Shown here piece by piece: positions 1-7,695 of a stretch of DNA of 64,000 nucleotides. How positions within the stretch are numbered: the first letter of the stretch is position 1; each line of letters begins with the position of its first letter. This DNA is from an uncultured Prevotellaceae bacterium (lineage in GTDB: Bacteria; Bacteroidota; Bacteroidia; Bacteroidales; Bacteroidaceae), in contig ONCQ01000001.1 in NCBI GenBank assembly GCA_900316355.1, positions 1 through 64,000 on the forward strand. Reading direction: 5' to 3'. The notes under the pieces were generated by a model. That model was not told the DNA's origin and did no database searches. It saw only the letters and a program-made list of their open reading frames with translations. A program made the position numbers and the translations under genes.

Positions 1-88
1 CGTTCCCTTCAACGTGAACGTGGACAGGCTCATGCTCCTTACTGTAAAAGAAGAAGGAGAATCCAAAGAATCTAAATACTTCTGGCAT
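1..88 (-). CDS. DUF4160 domain protein (N-terminal part, runs off the left edge)
   Basis: Reading the minus strand from ATG at 88-86 gives 29 codons with no stop before the window edge: MPEVFRFFGFSFFFY followed by SKEHEPVHVHVEGN. This fits the start of DUF4160 proteins, small proteins of about 80-100 residues with an aromatic N-terminus and a 'H-x-P-x-H-x-H' stretch. Many are encoded beside a DUF2442 partner in toxin-antitoxin-like pairs, but the rest of this gene and any partner lie outside the window. A good minus-strand promoter sits just upstream at 117-147, which supports the reading. The molecular role of the family is not established. Confidence 0.75.
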   Translation of the reverse strand, partial: MPEVFRFFGFSFFFYSKEHEPVHVHVEGN

Positions 89-116
89 ATCTCTATCTCA
101 ATTTATAGTGACTGTG

Positions 117-147
117 CAAAGATAGGAATTATTTTCGATACCAACAA
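117..147 (-). promoter_or_regulatory. Bacteroidetes-type promoter for the DUF4160 gene
   Basis: On the minus strand a TTG (145-147) is followed after 20 nt by TATCTTTG (117-124), the expected -33/-7 arrangement. The start codon of the DUF4160 gene lies about 30 nt downstream. Confidence 0.6.
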
Positions 148-166
148 CTTTTTTGCAAAAAAAATG

Positions 167-195
167 TTGCATCTGGTAATTTTTAGCTATCTTTG
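167..195 (+). promoter_or_regulatory. Bacteroidetes-type promoter, divergent from the DUF4160 promoter
   Basis: TTG at 167-169, an 18-nt spacer and TATCTTTG at 188-195 match the Bacteroidetes promoter form. Transcription would begin near 202, about 220 nt before the next convincing coding start. This implies a long leader or a separate small RNA. Confidence 0.55.
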
Positions 196-201
196 CACCG
201 C

Positions 202-330
202 ATACGTGCAGAACAGATGATGATACTCTTCTGAGTGAGAAGAGCGAGTCCAGTGGAAGACCTGCCGATGGGCTAAAGGGATGAGAATCGCAAGATTCCA
301 TTTCCCAAAGTTTATTTGTACGGTTTAACT
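202..330 (+). ncRNA. possible small RNA or leader
   Basis: Between the promoter at 188-195 and the NUDIX gene there is no credible open frame, but two simple hairpins are visible. One has 7 bp (CTCTTCT/AGAAGAG) around 230. The other is GAATC-GCAA-GATTC, with a GNRA tetraloop, near 284-297. I do not recognise the RNA family, and there is no clear U-rich terminator, so the 3' end is a guess. It could be an independent sRNA or the 5' leader of the NUDIX-dacB transcript. Confidence 0.3.
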
Positions 331-363
331 CATAAAGTACAGATTATCAACACTATATAGATA

Positions 364-397
364 TTGCGTGGTATTCCATAAAAAGGCATTATCTTTG
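364..397 (+). promoter_or_regulatory. possible promoter for the NUDIX-dacB unit
   Basis: TATCTTTG at 390-397 is a full match to the -7 element, 25 nt before the ATG at 422. A TTG at 364-366 is 23 nt upstream, slightly longer than usual. Confidence 0.45.
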
Positions 398-421
398 TGG
401 GCGGAAAAGGATAAGCAGAGC

Positions 422-808
422 ATGAAACAAATAGAAGTCGTTGCAGCAATCATTCGCAAGGATGATAAGATATTCGCCACACAGCGAGGGTATGGCGAAT
501 GGAAAGACTGGTGGGAGTTCCCCGGCGGGAAGATGGAGGCTGGGGAGACACCGGAGGAGGCGCTCGTGAGGGAGATCCGCGAGGAGCTGTCTGCGGAGAT
601 CGGCGTGGATGAGCTGCTTTGTACGGTGGAGTGGGATTATCCGAAGTTCCATCTCATCTTGCATTGTTATCTCTGTTCGCTGCAGACGGAGGCACTGCAT
701 CTGAATGAGCATGAGGCGGCGAAGTGGCTCGCGAAGGATGAACTGGACAGCGTGAAATGGCTGCCTGCGGATTTGGAGGTGATAGAGATCATAGCACAAA
801 GAATATAA
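422..808 (+). CDS. NUDIX hydrolase, 8-oxo-dGTP diphosphatase (MutT-like)
   Basis: The 128-residue protein carries a NUDIX box at residues 36-56: G, E42, then REIREEL with metal-binding glutamates 54 and 55. The N-terminus (VVAAIIRKDDKIFATQR) is typical of MutT/CTP-pyrophosphohydrolase-like enzymes that remove oxidised nucleotides or other nucleoside diphosphate derivatives. I chose ATG 422 over an upstream GTG at 368 because 422 lies just after a -7 element and matches the family N-terminus. The box ends in LSA rather than LxG, a small deviation. The stop codon touches the ATG of dacB, so the two genes are probably co-transcribed. The exact substrate cannot be read from sequence. Confidence 0.88.
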   Translation: MKQIEVVAAIIRKDDKIFATQRGYGEWKDWWEFPGGKMEAGETPEEALVREIREELSAEIGVDELLCTVEWDYPKFHLILHCYLCSLQTEALHLNEHEAAKWLAKDELDSVKWLPADLEVIEIIAQRI

Positions 809-2083
809 ATGAAATATATGAGACAGTTTAGCTGGATAATGAAGGCTGTGGTCATGGTAGTGACGGTGGCCATAGTGGCGGCCTGCGGCAGCTCGAAGAA
901 GGTGGTGAGGAGGCAGCAGATGCCCGACGGCACGGTGGCCTCGCTGGGCCATGGCGGCTCCAAGAAGGCAACATCACAGACCAAGACGAGCAAGAAAGCG
1001 ACGACCGCCAACGAGCGGTTGGCACTGCGCATCGACAGCCTGCTGCAGGCAGAGGACTCGCTGCTGACGGTGTCGCAGCTGGGATTGCACATCGTGAACC
1101 TCACGACGGGGGAGGTCGTCTATAGCTACGCCGCCCAACAGCGCATGCGCCCGGCATCGACGGAGAAGGTGGTGACGGCCATCACGGCCCTGGACGTGCT
1201 GGGGCCGCACTACCAGTTCCAGACGCAGCTGCTGACCACGGCACCGCTGAGGGATGGGGTGCTGCAGGGCGACCTATATATAAAAGGTGGCATGGACCCG
1301 CTGCTCACAGCTGCAGATGTACGCACGCTGGCCGCACGGCTGAAGGCGGCGGGGGTGCGCCGGGTGACGGGTCGCCTGCTGGCCGATGCCTCGCTGAAGG
1401 ACGAGGATGAATATGGCTGGGGATGGTGCTGGGACGACGACAATCCCACACTCACCCCTCTCCTACTCGGTGGCAAGCCGGGACTGGCGGCACAGATGCT
1501 GACGGCGCTGAAGAATGCGGGCATCACCCTCGCGAAGGGCGTCGCCAAAGGCGTGGCACCCGCCACGGCCCGCTGTCTGGCCGCCTTCTACAGGCCGCTT
1601 GCAGAGGTGCTACTGCCGATGATGAAGGAGAGCGACAACCTGTGTGCCGAGTCGGTGTTCTATCAGCTGGGCCGAAGCCGCAAACTGATAGCCCCCCGCA
1701 TCTATCAGATCCTTAACGCTGAAGGCTCCTCCGTGGCCGACGGTAGTGGCCTGTCGCTATACAACTACCAGACGCCCGAAGTGTTCACACGTCTGCTGGC
1801 CTACGCCGCCGCACGCCCCGATAGCATCTTCAATCCTCTGCTAGAGGCTCTGCCCATAGCAGGCATCGATGGTACGCTGAAGAAACGCATGACGGGCACG
1901 CCAGCAGCTGCCAACGTGCGTGCCAAGACGGGCTCCGTGACGGCTATCAGCACACTCGTGGGCTACACCACCCAACGTTCCACCAACCAGCTCATGGCCT
2001 TCGCCATCATGAATCAGGGTGTCAGCCGTATGGCTGAAGGCCGTAACTTCCAGGACAAGTTGTGCGTGTTGCTGAGTGAATAG
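809..2083 (+). CDS. dacB: D-alanyl-D-alanine carboxypeptidase/endopeptidase (PBP4 type, peptidase S13)
   Basis: This 424-residue low-molecular-weight penicillin-binding protein has all three serine-acyltransferase motifs: S117-T-E-K120, S275-D-N and K373-T-G. It would trim or cleave D-Ala cross-links in peptidoglycan in the periplasm. The N-terminus has a basic start, a hydrophobic stretch and a cysteine after VTVAIVAA, so it is likely a lipoprotein. Residues after that cysteine are rich in Lys/Ser/Thr and probably form a linker. It starts directly after the NUDIX stop codon. It is somewhat shorter than E. coli PBP4, which I read as a reduced middle domain rather than a truncation, because all motifs are in order. 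Confidence 0.9.
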   Translation: MKYMRQFSWIMKAVVMVVTVAIVAACGSSKKVVRRQQMPDGTVASLGHGGSKKATSQTKTSKKATTANERLALRIDSLLQAEDSLLTVSQLGLHIVNLTTGEVVYSYAAQQRMRPASTEKVVTAITALDVLGPHYQFQTQLLTTAPLRDGVLQGDLYIKGGMDPLLTAADVRTLAARLKAAGVRRVTGRLLADASLKDEDEYGWGWCWDDDNPTLTPLLLGGKPGLAAQMLTALKNAGITLAKGVAKGVAPATARCLAAFYRPLAEVLLPMMKESDNLCAESVFYQLGRSRKLIAPRIYQILNAEGSSVADGSGLSLYNYQTPEVFTRLLAYAAARPDSIFNPLLEALPIAGIDGTLKKRMTGTPAAANVRAKTGSVTAISTLVGYTTQRSTNQLMAFAIMNQGVSRMAEGRNFQDKLCVLLSE

Positions 2084-2157
2084 GAGCCCCGCAGCGAGTA
2101 GATAGAAAAAAGAAAGATTAAAAATCATAAAAAAGCGAGAATCTTTCATCCGCGACC

Positions 2158-2188
2158 TTTGCACTTTGAACTTTAACCCCTATCTTTG
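2158..2188 (+). promoter_or_regulatory. strong Bacteroidetes-type promoter for the SDR gene
   Basis: TTTG at 2158-2161, a 19-nt spacer and TATCTTTG at 2181-2188 match the consensus closely. The ATG follows 46 nt downstream. Confidence 0.7.
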
Positions 2189-2234
2189 CGGGCGGAAAGA
2201 ATGATTAAGTAACTTAACTCATCACTAATAAACA

Positions 2235-3038
2235 ATGAATCCTTATCTTAATTTCTCCCTCGAGGGTAAGGTAGCCCTCGTCACAGGTGCCAGCTACGGC
2301 ATCGGTTTTGCTATCGCCAGTGCTTTTGCAGAGCAGGGCGCAACCATCTGCTTCAACGACATCAACCAAGAGTTGGTGGACAAGGGTCTGAAGTCATACG
2401 CCGAGAAGGGCATCAAAGCTCACGGCTATGTCTGCGACGTCACCGATGAACCCGCCGTGCAGGCGCTCGTGAAGAAAATCAAGGAGGAAATAGGCACCAT
2501 TGACATCCTCGTGAACAACGCCGGCATCATCCGCCGCGTGCCCATGCACGAGATGGAGGCCGCTGACTTCCGCCGCGTCATCGACATCGACCTGAACGCT
2601 CCGTTCATCGTCTCCAAGGCTGTGCTGCCTGACATGATGGCCAAGGGTCATGGTAAGATTATCAACATCTGCTCCATGATGTCTGAGCTGGGTCGCGAGA
2701 CCGTCAGCGCCTACGCTGCCGCCAAGGGCGGTCTGAAGATGCTGACCCGCAACATCTGCTCGGAGTACGGCGAGTATAACATCCAGTGCAACGGCATCGG
2801 CCCGGGCTACATCGCTACGCCCCAGACGGCACCTCTGCGCGAGAAGCAGCCCGACGGCAGCCGTCATCCCTTCGACAGCTTCATCTGCGCCAAGACCCCC
2901 GCAGGCCGCTGGCTCGACCCGCAGGAGCTGACAGGTCCTGCCGTGTTCCTCGCTTCCGAGGCTTCCAACGCTGTGAACGGCCACATCCTCTATGTCGATG
3001 GCGGTATCCTCGCTTACATCGGCAAGCAGCCTAAGTAA
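2235..3038 (+). CDS. gluconate 5-dehydrogenase-like short-chain dehydrogenase
   Basis: The 267-residue protein is a classical SDR. It has the cofactor motif TGASYGIG (17-24), NNAG (94-97), a catalytic Ser147, and Y160-AAA-K164. Overall it resembles Bacteroidales proteins annotated as gluconate 5-dehydrogenase (idnO) or 2-deoxy-D-gluconate 3-dehydrogenase (kduD), which interconvert a sugar acid and its keto form with NAD(P)H in the cytoplasm. The uronate genes often beside it (such as kduI) are not here. It has its own promoter and no close downstream gene, so it looks monocistronic. SDR specificity is hard to predict. Confidence 0.82.
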   Translation: MNPYLNFSLEGKVALVTGASYGIGFAIASAFAEQGATICFNDINQELVDKGLKSYAEKGIKAHGYVCDVTDEPAVQALVKKIKEEIGTIDILVNNAGIIRRVPMHEMEAADFRRVIDIDLNAPFIVSKAVLPDMMAKGHGKIINICSMMSELGRETVSAYAAAKGGLKMLTRNICSEYGEYNIQCNGIGPGYIATPQTAPLREKQPDGSRHPFDSFICAKTPAGRWLDPQELTGPAVFLASEASNAVNGHILYVDGGILAYIGKQPK

Positions 3039-3090
3039 ACGATAACGATAACCTTAACGGTAACGGTAACAATAACCTTAACGGTAACAA
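3038..3090. repeat. short-period repeat of ACGATAAC/ACGGTAAC units
   Basis: Right after the SDR stop codon, imperfect 6-nt units of the type GATAAC and GGTAAC repeat about eight times, with one longer unit (CCTTAACGGTAAC) seen twice. This is one of several low-complexity, short-period tracts that fill gaps in this window. Confidence 0.7.
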
Positions 3091-3202
3091 AAAGGTGAGC
3101 AAGCCCTTCGCAATCAATGCGGAGGGCTTGATGTATGTCAATAAAATAAAAAGATATATCGAAAAGGAAAAGAAATAGTGTACAGTTTACACGAAATCAC
3201 CT

Positions 3203-3210
3203 TACCTTTG
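3203..3210 (+). promoter_or_regulatory. -7 element of a likely promoter for the 3.2-3.6 kb RNA
   Basis: TACCTTTG matches the -7 consensus. No clear TTG is seen at the right distance upstream. The sequence downstream is structured and non-coding. Confidence 0.4.
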
Positions 3211-3561
3211 CAGTGTCTTAAGAGAAAGACATTTGAAAAAGATTAGAAAGTGTCTGTGACAGATACATCTATAATATACGGTTTTTCATGGTATTAGGTT
3301 AGTTTTAAAGGTTTTCATCTCCGAGCCGCAACGGCGGCTCATCTTTAGGTAAGTTAGTTAAGGTAAGTTGATTGCAGGATGCCCCTTCGGGGGTTTCCAT
3401 TTCAGAATAGCCACGCACAACTGCCGCAGTGATTGCGACCAGAAAAAGCAAGAGATTTACATCGTTAGATGTTCTCTAAAAGTTATTCTGAGAGATTCAA
3501 CAAAGATTTGTTCATAGCTTTTAGGTACGGCTCTTCGTGAGAAGGGCCGTTTCTGTTTGTT
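3211..3561 (+). ncRNA. candidate structured non-coding RNA of about 350 nt
   Basis: This part of the 658-bp gap between the SDR gene and mutS has no plausible protein but several strong hairpins. These are a perfect 7-bp stem with an AACG loop (3323-3340), a CCCC-TTCG-GGGG hairpin (3382-3393), and a final 10-bp stem with a GTGA loop followed by a T-rich tract (3527-3561). A -7 promoter element precedes it. AT-rich single-strand-like stretches such as GGTAAGTTAGTTAAGGTAAG lie between the hairpins. It does not match RNase P RNA, tmRNA or SRP RNA as I know them. A second region at 51338-51480 has a similar layout and the same terminator loop. Confidence 0.45.
3527..3561 (+). terminator. rho-independent terminator with GTGA loop
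   Basis: A 10-bp stem (3527-3536 with 3541-3550, one G-U pair) closes a GTGA tetraloop and is followed by TTCTGTTTGTT. It would end the candidate RNA upstream of the mutS promoter. Confidence 0.6.
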
Positions 3562-3610
3562 ATACCCCTCTGTCAGCTCGCCAAGCAGGAAAAAATACCT
3601 CCGTGAAGAA

Positions 3611-3645
3611 AAAGTTTAAAGTTTAAAGTTTAAAGTTTAAAGTTT
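3611..3645. repeat. five perfect tandem copies of AAAGTTT
   Basis: The 7-mer AAAGTTT repeats five times without error, ending 5 nt before the -7 element of mutS. It occupies the place where a -33 element would normally be, so copy number could affect mutS transcription. That effect is inference. Confidence 0.85.
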
Positions 3646-3650
3646 TTCCT

Positions 3651-3658
3651 TACCTTTG
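3651..3658 (+). promoter_or_regulatory. -7 element of the mutS promoter
   Basis: TACCTTTG lies 38 nt before the mutS ATG, directly after the AAAGTTT tandem repeat. No TTG is visible at the usual distance. Confidence 0.5.
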
Positions 3659-3696
3659 CAGACGCTAAACGCTAAACGTAGAAAACAACAACGGTC

Positions 3697-6309
3697 ATGG
3701 CCGATATCACCCCGATGATGAAACAGTTCTTCGACCTGAAGGCAAAGCATCCCGATGCTATTCTGCTCTTCAGGTGCGGGGATTTCTATGAGACCTACGC
3801 GCAGGATGCCGTGGAGGCCGCAGATATTCTCGGCATCACCCTCACCAAGCGCAACAACGGTCGCGAGGGCGATAACACGGCGATGGCAGGCTTCCCCCAC
3901 CACGCGCTGGACACCTACCTGCCCAAGCTCGTGCGTGCCGGTCGCCGCGTGGCCATCTGCGACCAGCTAGAAGACCCCAAGCTGACGAAGAAGCTGGTGA
4001 AGCGCGGCATCACAGAGCTGGTGACACCTGGCGTGGCGATGACAGACACGGTACTCAACTACCGCGAGAACAACTTCCTCGCCGCCGTGCATTTCATGAA
4101 GGAGGACCTGGTGGGTGTCAGCTTCCTGGATATCTCCACAGGCGAATGGCTGGTGGCCGAGGGGCCTGCCGATTATGTCGATAAGCTGATAGGCAACTTC
4201 GCCCCCAAGGAGGTGCTCTACGAGCGCGGCCGTAAGGGCTTGTTTGAGGGATGCTTCGGCACCAAATTCGTCACCTTTGAGCTCGACGACTGGGTGTTCA
4301 CCAGTCAGACGGCCAACGACAAGCTCACCCGCCACTTCGAAGTGAAGAACCTCAAGGGCTTCGGCATCGACGGCCTGCGCGCAGGCATCATCGCCGCCGG
4401 TGCTATCCTGCAATATCTGGAGCTGACACAGCACACCCAACTGCAACATATCACCGGCATCAGCCGCATCGAGGAGGAACGCTATGTGCGATTGGACAAG
4501 TTCACTGTCCGCAATCTGGAACTAGTGAGTCCCCTCAACGACGGCGGCCGCTCGCTGCTGGATGTCCTGGACCACACCACGACACCCATGGGCGCACGTC
4601 TGCTGCACCGCTGGATGCTGTTTCCCCTGCGCGATGTGGCTCAGATCAACCAACGCCTCGATGTTGTCGATTACTACTTCCGCCACCCCGAGTTCCGCGA
4701 GTTCATCGCCGAGCAGCTACAGGTCATCGGCGACCTGGAGCGCATCACCTCGAAGGTGGCCGTGGGGCGCGTGTCGCCGCGCGATGTGGTGCAGCTGCGC
4801 GTAGCCCTGCAGGCCATCGAACCCATGAAGAAAGTGTGCATGGAGGCCGAGGATGCCACGCTGCAGCACATCGGACAGCAGCTGCACCTCTGCGCCGCCA
4901 TCCGCGACCGCATCGCCCGCGAGGTGCAACCCGACCCGCCCCTGCAACTGCAGAAAGGCGGGGTCATCGCAGCGGGTGTCAACCAGGAACTCGATGAGCT
5001 GCGGAGCATTGCCACCGGCGGCAAAGACTATCTCCTGCAACTGCAGCAGCGTGAAGCAGAGCGGACGGGCATACAAAGCCTAAAGGTGGCCTATAACAAT
5101 GTCTTCGGATACTATCTCGAGGTGCGCAACACCTACAAGGATCGCGTGCCGGCAGACTGGATACGCAAACAGACGCTGGTGAATGCCGAGCGATATATCA
5201 CTCAGGAGCTGAAGGAATACGAGGATAAGATACTTGGTGCCGAGGACAAGATACTGTCTTTAGAAACACGCCTGTTCACGGAACTTGTGACAGCCATCGC
5301 ACAGATCGCCCCTGAGCTACAGCGCAACGCACAACTCGTGGCGCAGCTCGACTGCCTCCTCTCCTTTGCCCTCACCGCTGCCGAGCACAACTACATACGC
5401 CCTGTGGTCGATGACAGCACAGAGATAGACATCCGTCAGGGCCGCCACCCCGTCATCGAGTGTCAGATGCCTGTCGGCGAACGCTATATCGCCAATGACG
5501 TACGCATCGACACACAGGCGCAACAGATTCTCATCATCACCGGTCCGAACATGGCCGGTAAGAGTGCCCTGCTACGCCAGACAGCCCTCATCACACTGTT
5601 GGCGCAGATGGGTTGCTTCGTACCCGCCGAGAGCGCACGCATAGGATGGGTTGACAAGATCTTCACGCGCGTAGGCGCCAGCGACAATATCTCCGTGGGC
5701 GAGAGCACCTTCATGGTAGAGATGAGCGAGGCCGCCAACATCCTCAACAATATCTCCGAGCGCTCGCTCATCCTCTTCGACGAACTCGGCCGCGGCACCT
5801 CCACCTATGACGGCATCAGCATTGCCTGGGCCATCGTGGAGTTCATCCATGAGAACCAGCGCGGCCATGCCCGTACGCTCTTCGCCACCCACTACCACGA
5901 GCTCAATGAGATGGAGAAGCATTTCGCACGCATCAAGAACTTCAATGTCAGCGTGCGCGAGATGCGCGGCAAGGTACTCTTCGTGCGCAAGCTGGAGCCA
6001 GGAGGTTCCGAGCATAGCTTCGGCATCCATGTGGCACGATTGGCGGGTATGCCCAAGGACATCGTGAACCGTGCTGAGATGATCCTGCACCAGCTCGAAG
6101 CCAGCGCCGACCGCGAAGGACTCGGTATGGGTGCCAAGATTGGGGCGATGCCCGAGAGCGACCACATGCAGCTCTCCTTCTTCCAGCTCGACGACCCCGT
6201 CCTCAGTCAGATACGCGACCAGATTCTCGGCCTCGACATCAACAGCCTCACGCCCATTGATGCCCTCAACAAGCTCGATAGCATCAAACGCATCCTGACA
6301 GGCAAGTGA
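3697..6309 (+). CDS. mutS: DNA mismatch repair protein MutS
   Basis: The 870-residue protein is full length for MutS. The N-terminal mismatch-sensing domain has the GDFYE motif near residue 28-32, whose Phe and Glu contact the mispair. The ABC ATPase core has Walker A GPNMAGKS from residue 616 and Walker B with [15 protein letters not shown] around 692-704. It recognises mispairs and small loops and recruits MutL. It has its own promoter preceded by a run of AAAGTTT repeats and is convergent with sufS. No mutL is in the window. No palindromic repeat is inserted in this gene, unlike its neighbours. Confidence 0.97.
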   Translation: MADITPMMKQFFDLKAKHPDAILLFRCGDFYETYAQDAVEAADILGITLTKRNNGREGDNTAMAGFPHHALDTYLPKLVRAGRRVAICDQLEDPKLTKKLVKRGITELVTPGVAMTDTVLNYRENNFLAAVHFMKEDLVGVSFLDISTGEWLVAEGPADYVDKLIGNFAPKEVLYERGRKGLFEGCFGTKFVTFELDDWVFTSQTANDKLTRHFEVKNLKGFGIDGLRAGIIAAGAILQYLELTQHTQLQHITGISRIEEERYVRLDKFTVRNLELVSPLNDGGRSLLDVLDHTTTPMGARLLHRWMLFPLRDVAQINQRLDVVDYYFRHPEFREFIAEQLQVIGDLERITSKVAVGRVSPRDVVQLRVALQAIEPMKKVCMEAEDATLQHIGQQLHLCAAIRDRIAREVQPDPPLQLQKGGVIAAGVNQELDELRSIATGGKDYLLQLQQREAERTGIQSLKVAYNNVFGYYLEVRNTYKDRVPADWIRKQTLVNAERYITQELKEYEDKILGAEDKILSLETRLFTELVTAIAQIAPELQRNAQLVAQLDCLLSFALTAAEHNYIRPVVDDSTEIDIRQGRHPVIECQMPVGERYIANDVRIDTQAQQILIITGPNMAGKSALLRQTALITLLAQMGCFVPAESARIGWVDKIFTRVGASDNISVGESTFMVEMSEAANILNNISERSLILFDELGRGTSTYDGISIAWAIVEFIHENQRGHARTLFATHYHELNEMEKHFARIKNFNVSVREMRGKVLFVRKLEPGGSEHSFGIHVARLAGMPKDIVNRAEMILHQLEASADREGLGMGAKIGAMPESDHMQLSFFQLDDPVLSQIRDQILGLDINSLTPIDALNKLDSIKRILTGK

Positions 6310-6352
6310 GCAGTACTGTTGCCTAACAGGTAAGTGAACGCTGCTGCCTACC

Positions 6353-7633
6353 TTAGAACATCGTGCGCACGCGGTTGATGCCAGCAACAAGGGCATCAAC
6401 ATCTTCTTTTGTATTGTAGAGGGCGAAACTGGCGCGCACGGTGCCCTCGATGCCGAGGCGGTGCATGAGGGGTTCGGCGCAGTGGTGCCCTGTGCGCACG
6501 GCGATGCCGAGGCGGTCCAAGAGGGTGCCGAGGTCGAGGTGATGGATGAAAGGCCCCCTCCCAGCCTCCCCGGAGGAGGGAGCAGCGATGTTGAAGGAGA
6601 TGACAGGACTCGGGGCGGGTCCGTAAATATGCATACCCTCGATTTGCATGAGTTGTTCATAGGCATAAGTGCCCAGCTCATGCTCGTATTCTGCTATCTT
6701 GTTCATGCCAATACCGCTGACGAAGTCGAGGGCTACGGCGAGACCGCGGGCAGCGACATAGTCGGGGGTGCCGGCCTCAAACTTGTAGGGCAGGACATTG
6801 AACGTCGTGTGCTCGAAGCTGACCTTGCCGATCATCTCGCCGCCACCCATATAAGGCGGCAGCTTCTCCAGCCATTCCTCCTTGCCATAAAGGACTCCGA
6901 TGCCGGTGGGGCCATAAACCTTATGGCCGCTGAAGGCGAGGAAGTCACAGTCGAGGTCCTGCACATCGACAGCCATGTGGGGCACGCTCTGGGCGGCGTC
7001 AATGAGCACGGGCACGCCGTGGGCGTGCGCCATCGCAATGATGTCCTTCACGGGGTTCACGGTGCCGAGGACGTTGCTGACATGGGTGCAGGCCAGCAGC
7101 TTGGTGTTGGGCGAGAAGAGCGTGGGAAGCACGTCGAGGTCGAGGCGGCCGTCGTCGGTGATGGGGCACACCTTGATTTTAATGTCCTTGCGCATCTGCA
7201 ACAGCTGCCAGGGGACGATGTTGGAGTGGTGCTCCATCTCCGTGACGATGACCTCGTCGCCCGGCTGCATACAGGCCTGACCAAAGGTGGCTGACACGAG
7301 GTTGATGCCCTCGGTGGTGCCGCGTGTGAAGATGATTTCAGCGGTGGAATGGGCATTTATGAACGCCCTTACTGTCTCGCGTGCCTCCTCGTAGAGGCGT
7401 GTAGCCTCCTGCGAGAGGTAGTGGACACCACGGTGCACGTTGGCGTTGACATTCAGGTACTCTTCGGTGATGGCATCGATGACGCATTGCGGTTTCTGCG
7501 TCGTGGCACCGTTGTCGAGATAGACGAGCGGCTTGCCGTAGATTTGGCGAGATAATATAGGGAAAGACCCACCCCCGACCCCTCCCGTGAGGGAGGGGAG
7601 GGGCTGGCGCAAAGATTCTATATCTTGTTTCAT
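6353..7633 (-). CDS. sufS: SufS-type cysteine desulfurase
   Basis: A group II PLP-dependent desulfurase of 426 residues that takes sulfur from cysteine for Fe-S cluster assembly. The PLP lysine is K238 in FSGHKVYG and the catalytic cysteine is C385 in RTGHHCAEPL. Two segments are foreign to the family and are encoded by GC-rich palindromic repeats. One is the stretch [16 protein letters not shown] near residues 9-25. The other is APSSGEAGRGPF, about residues 350-361, just before the active-site cysteine loop. The gene is separated by about 19 kb from sufC/sufD, whereas suf genes are commonly clustered. ruvB ends 6 bp upstream, so the two genes may be co-transcribed. Confidence 0.93.
   Translation of the reverse strand: MKQDIESLRQPLPSLTGGVGGGSFPILSRQIYGKPLVYLDNGATTQKPQCVIDAITEEYLNVNANVHRGVHYLSQEATRLYEEARETVRAFINAHSTAEIIFTRGTTEGINLVSATFGQACMQPGDEVIVTEMEHHSNIVPWQLLQMRKDIKIKVCPITDDGRLDLDVLPTLFSPNTKLLACTHVSNVLGTVNPVKDIIAMAHAHGVPVLIDAAQSVPHMAVDVQDLDCDFLAFSGHKVYGPTGIGVLYGKEEWLEKLPPYMGGGEMIGKVSFEHTTFNVLPYKFEAGTPDYVAARGLAVALDFVSGIGMNKIAEYEHELGTYAYEQLMQIEGMHIYGPAPSPVISFNIAAPSSGEAGRGPFIHHLDLGTLLDRLGIAVRTGHHCAEPLMHRLGIEGTVRASFALYNTKEDVDALVAGINRVRTMF
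6551..6585. repeat. GC-rich palindromic repeat inside sufS (single arm)
   Basis: A C-rich run followed by its G-rich complement (CCTCC...AGGAGG) codes, on the minus strand, for a Pro/Ser/Gly-rich insert in SufS. It resembles one arm of the paired repeats found elsewhere in the window. Confidence 0.6.
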
Positions 7634-7695
7634 GGGCTTTTAGTCAAACTGCAGGGTTAACTCCCCTCCCTCACGGGAGGGGTTGGGGGTGGGTC
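7566..7695. repeat. paired inverted GC-rich palindromic repeat across the sufS/ruvB junction
   Basis: The left arm (from 7566, GACCCACCCCC...) contains CCCCTCCC-GTGA-GGGAGGGG (7579-7598). The right arm (to 7695, ...GGGGGTGGGTC) contains the inverse, CCCCTCCC-TCAC-GGGAGGGG (7663-7682). The arms lie in the start of sufS and the end of ruvB, and the short spacer holds the ruvB stop and sufS start codons. Both arms are translated in frame. Confidence 0.85.

Noticed and set aside
3211-3561. Considered as tmRNA, RNase P RNA or SRP RNA
   Set aside because: None of the conserved core sequences of these RNAs is present.
6461-7294. Long open frame opposite sufS (277 codons)
   Set aside because: It is antisense to a well-supported enzyme and has no family motif; high GC content leaves long shadow frames.
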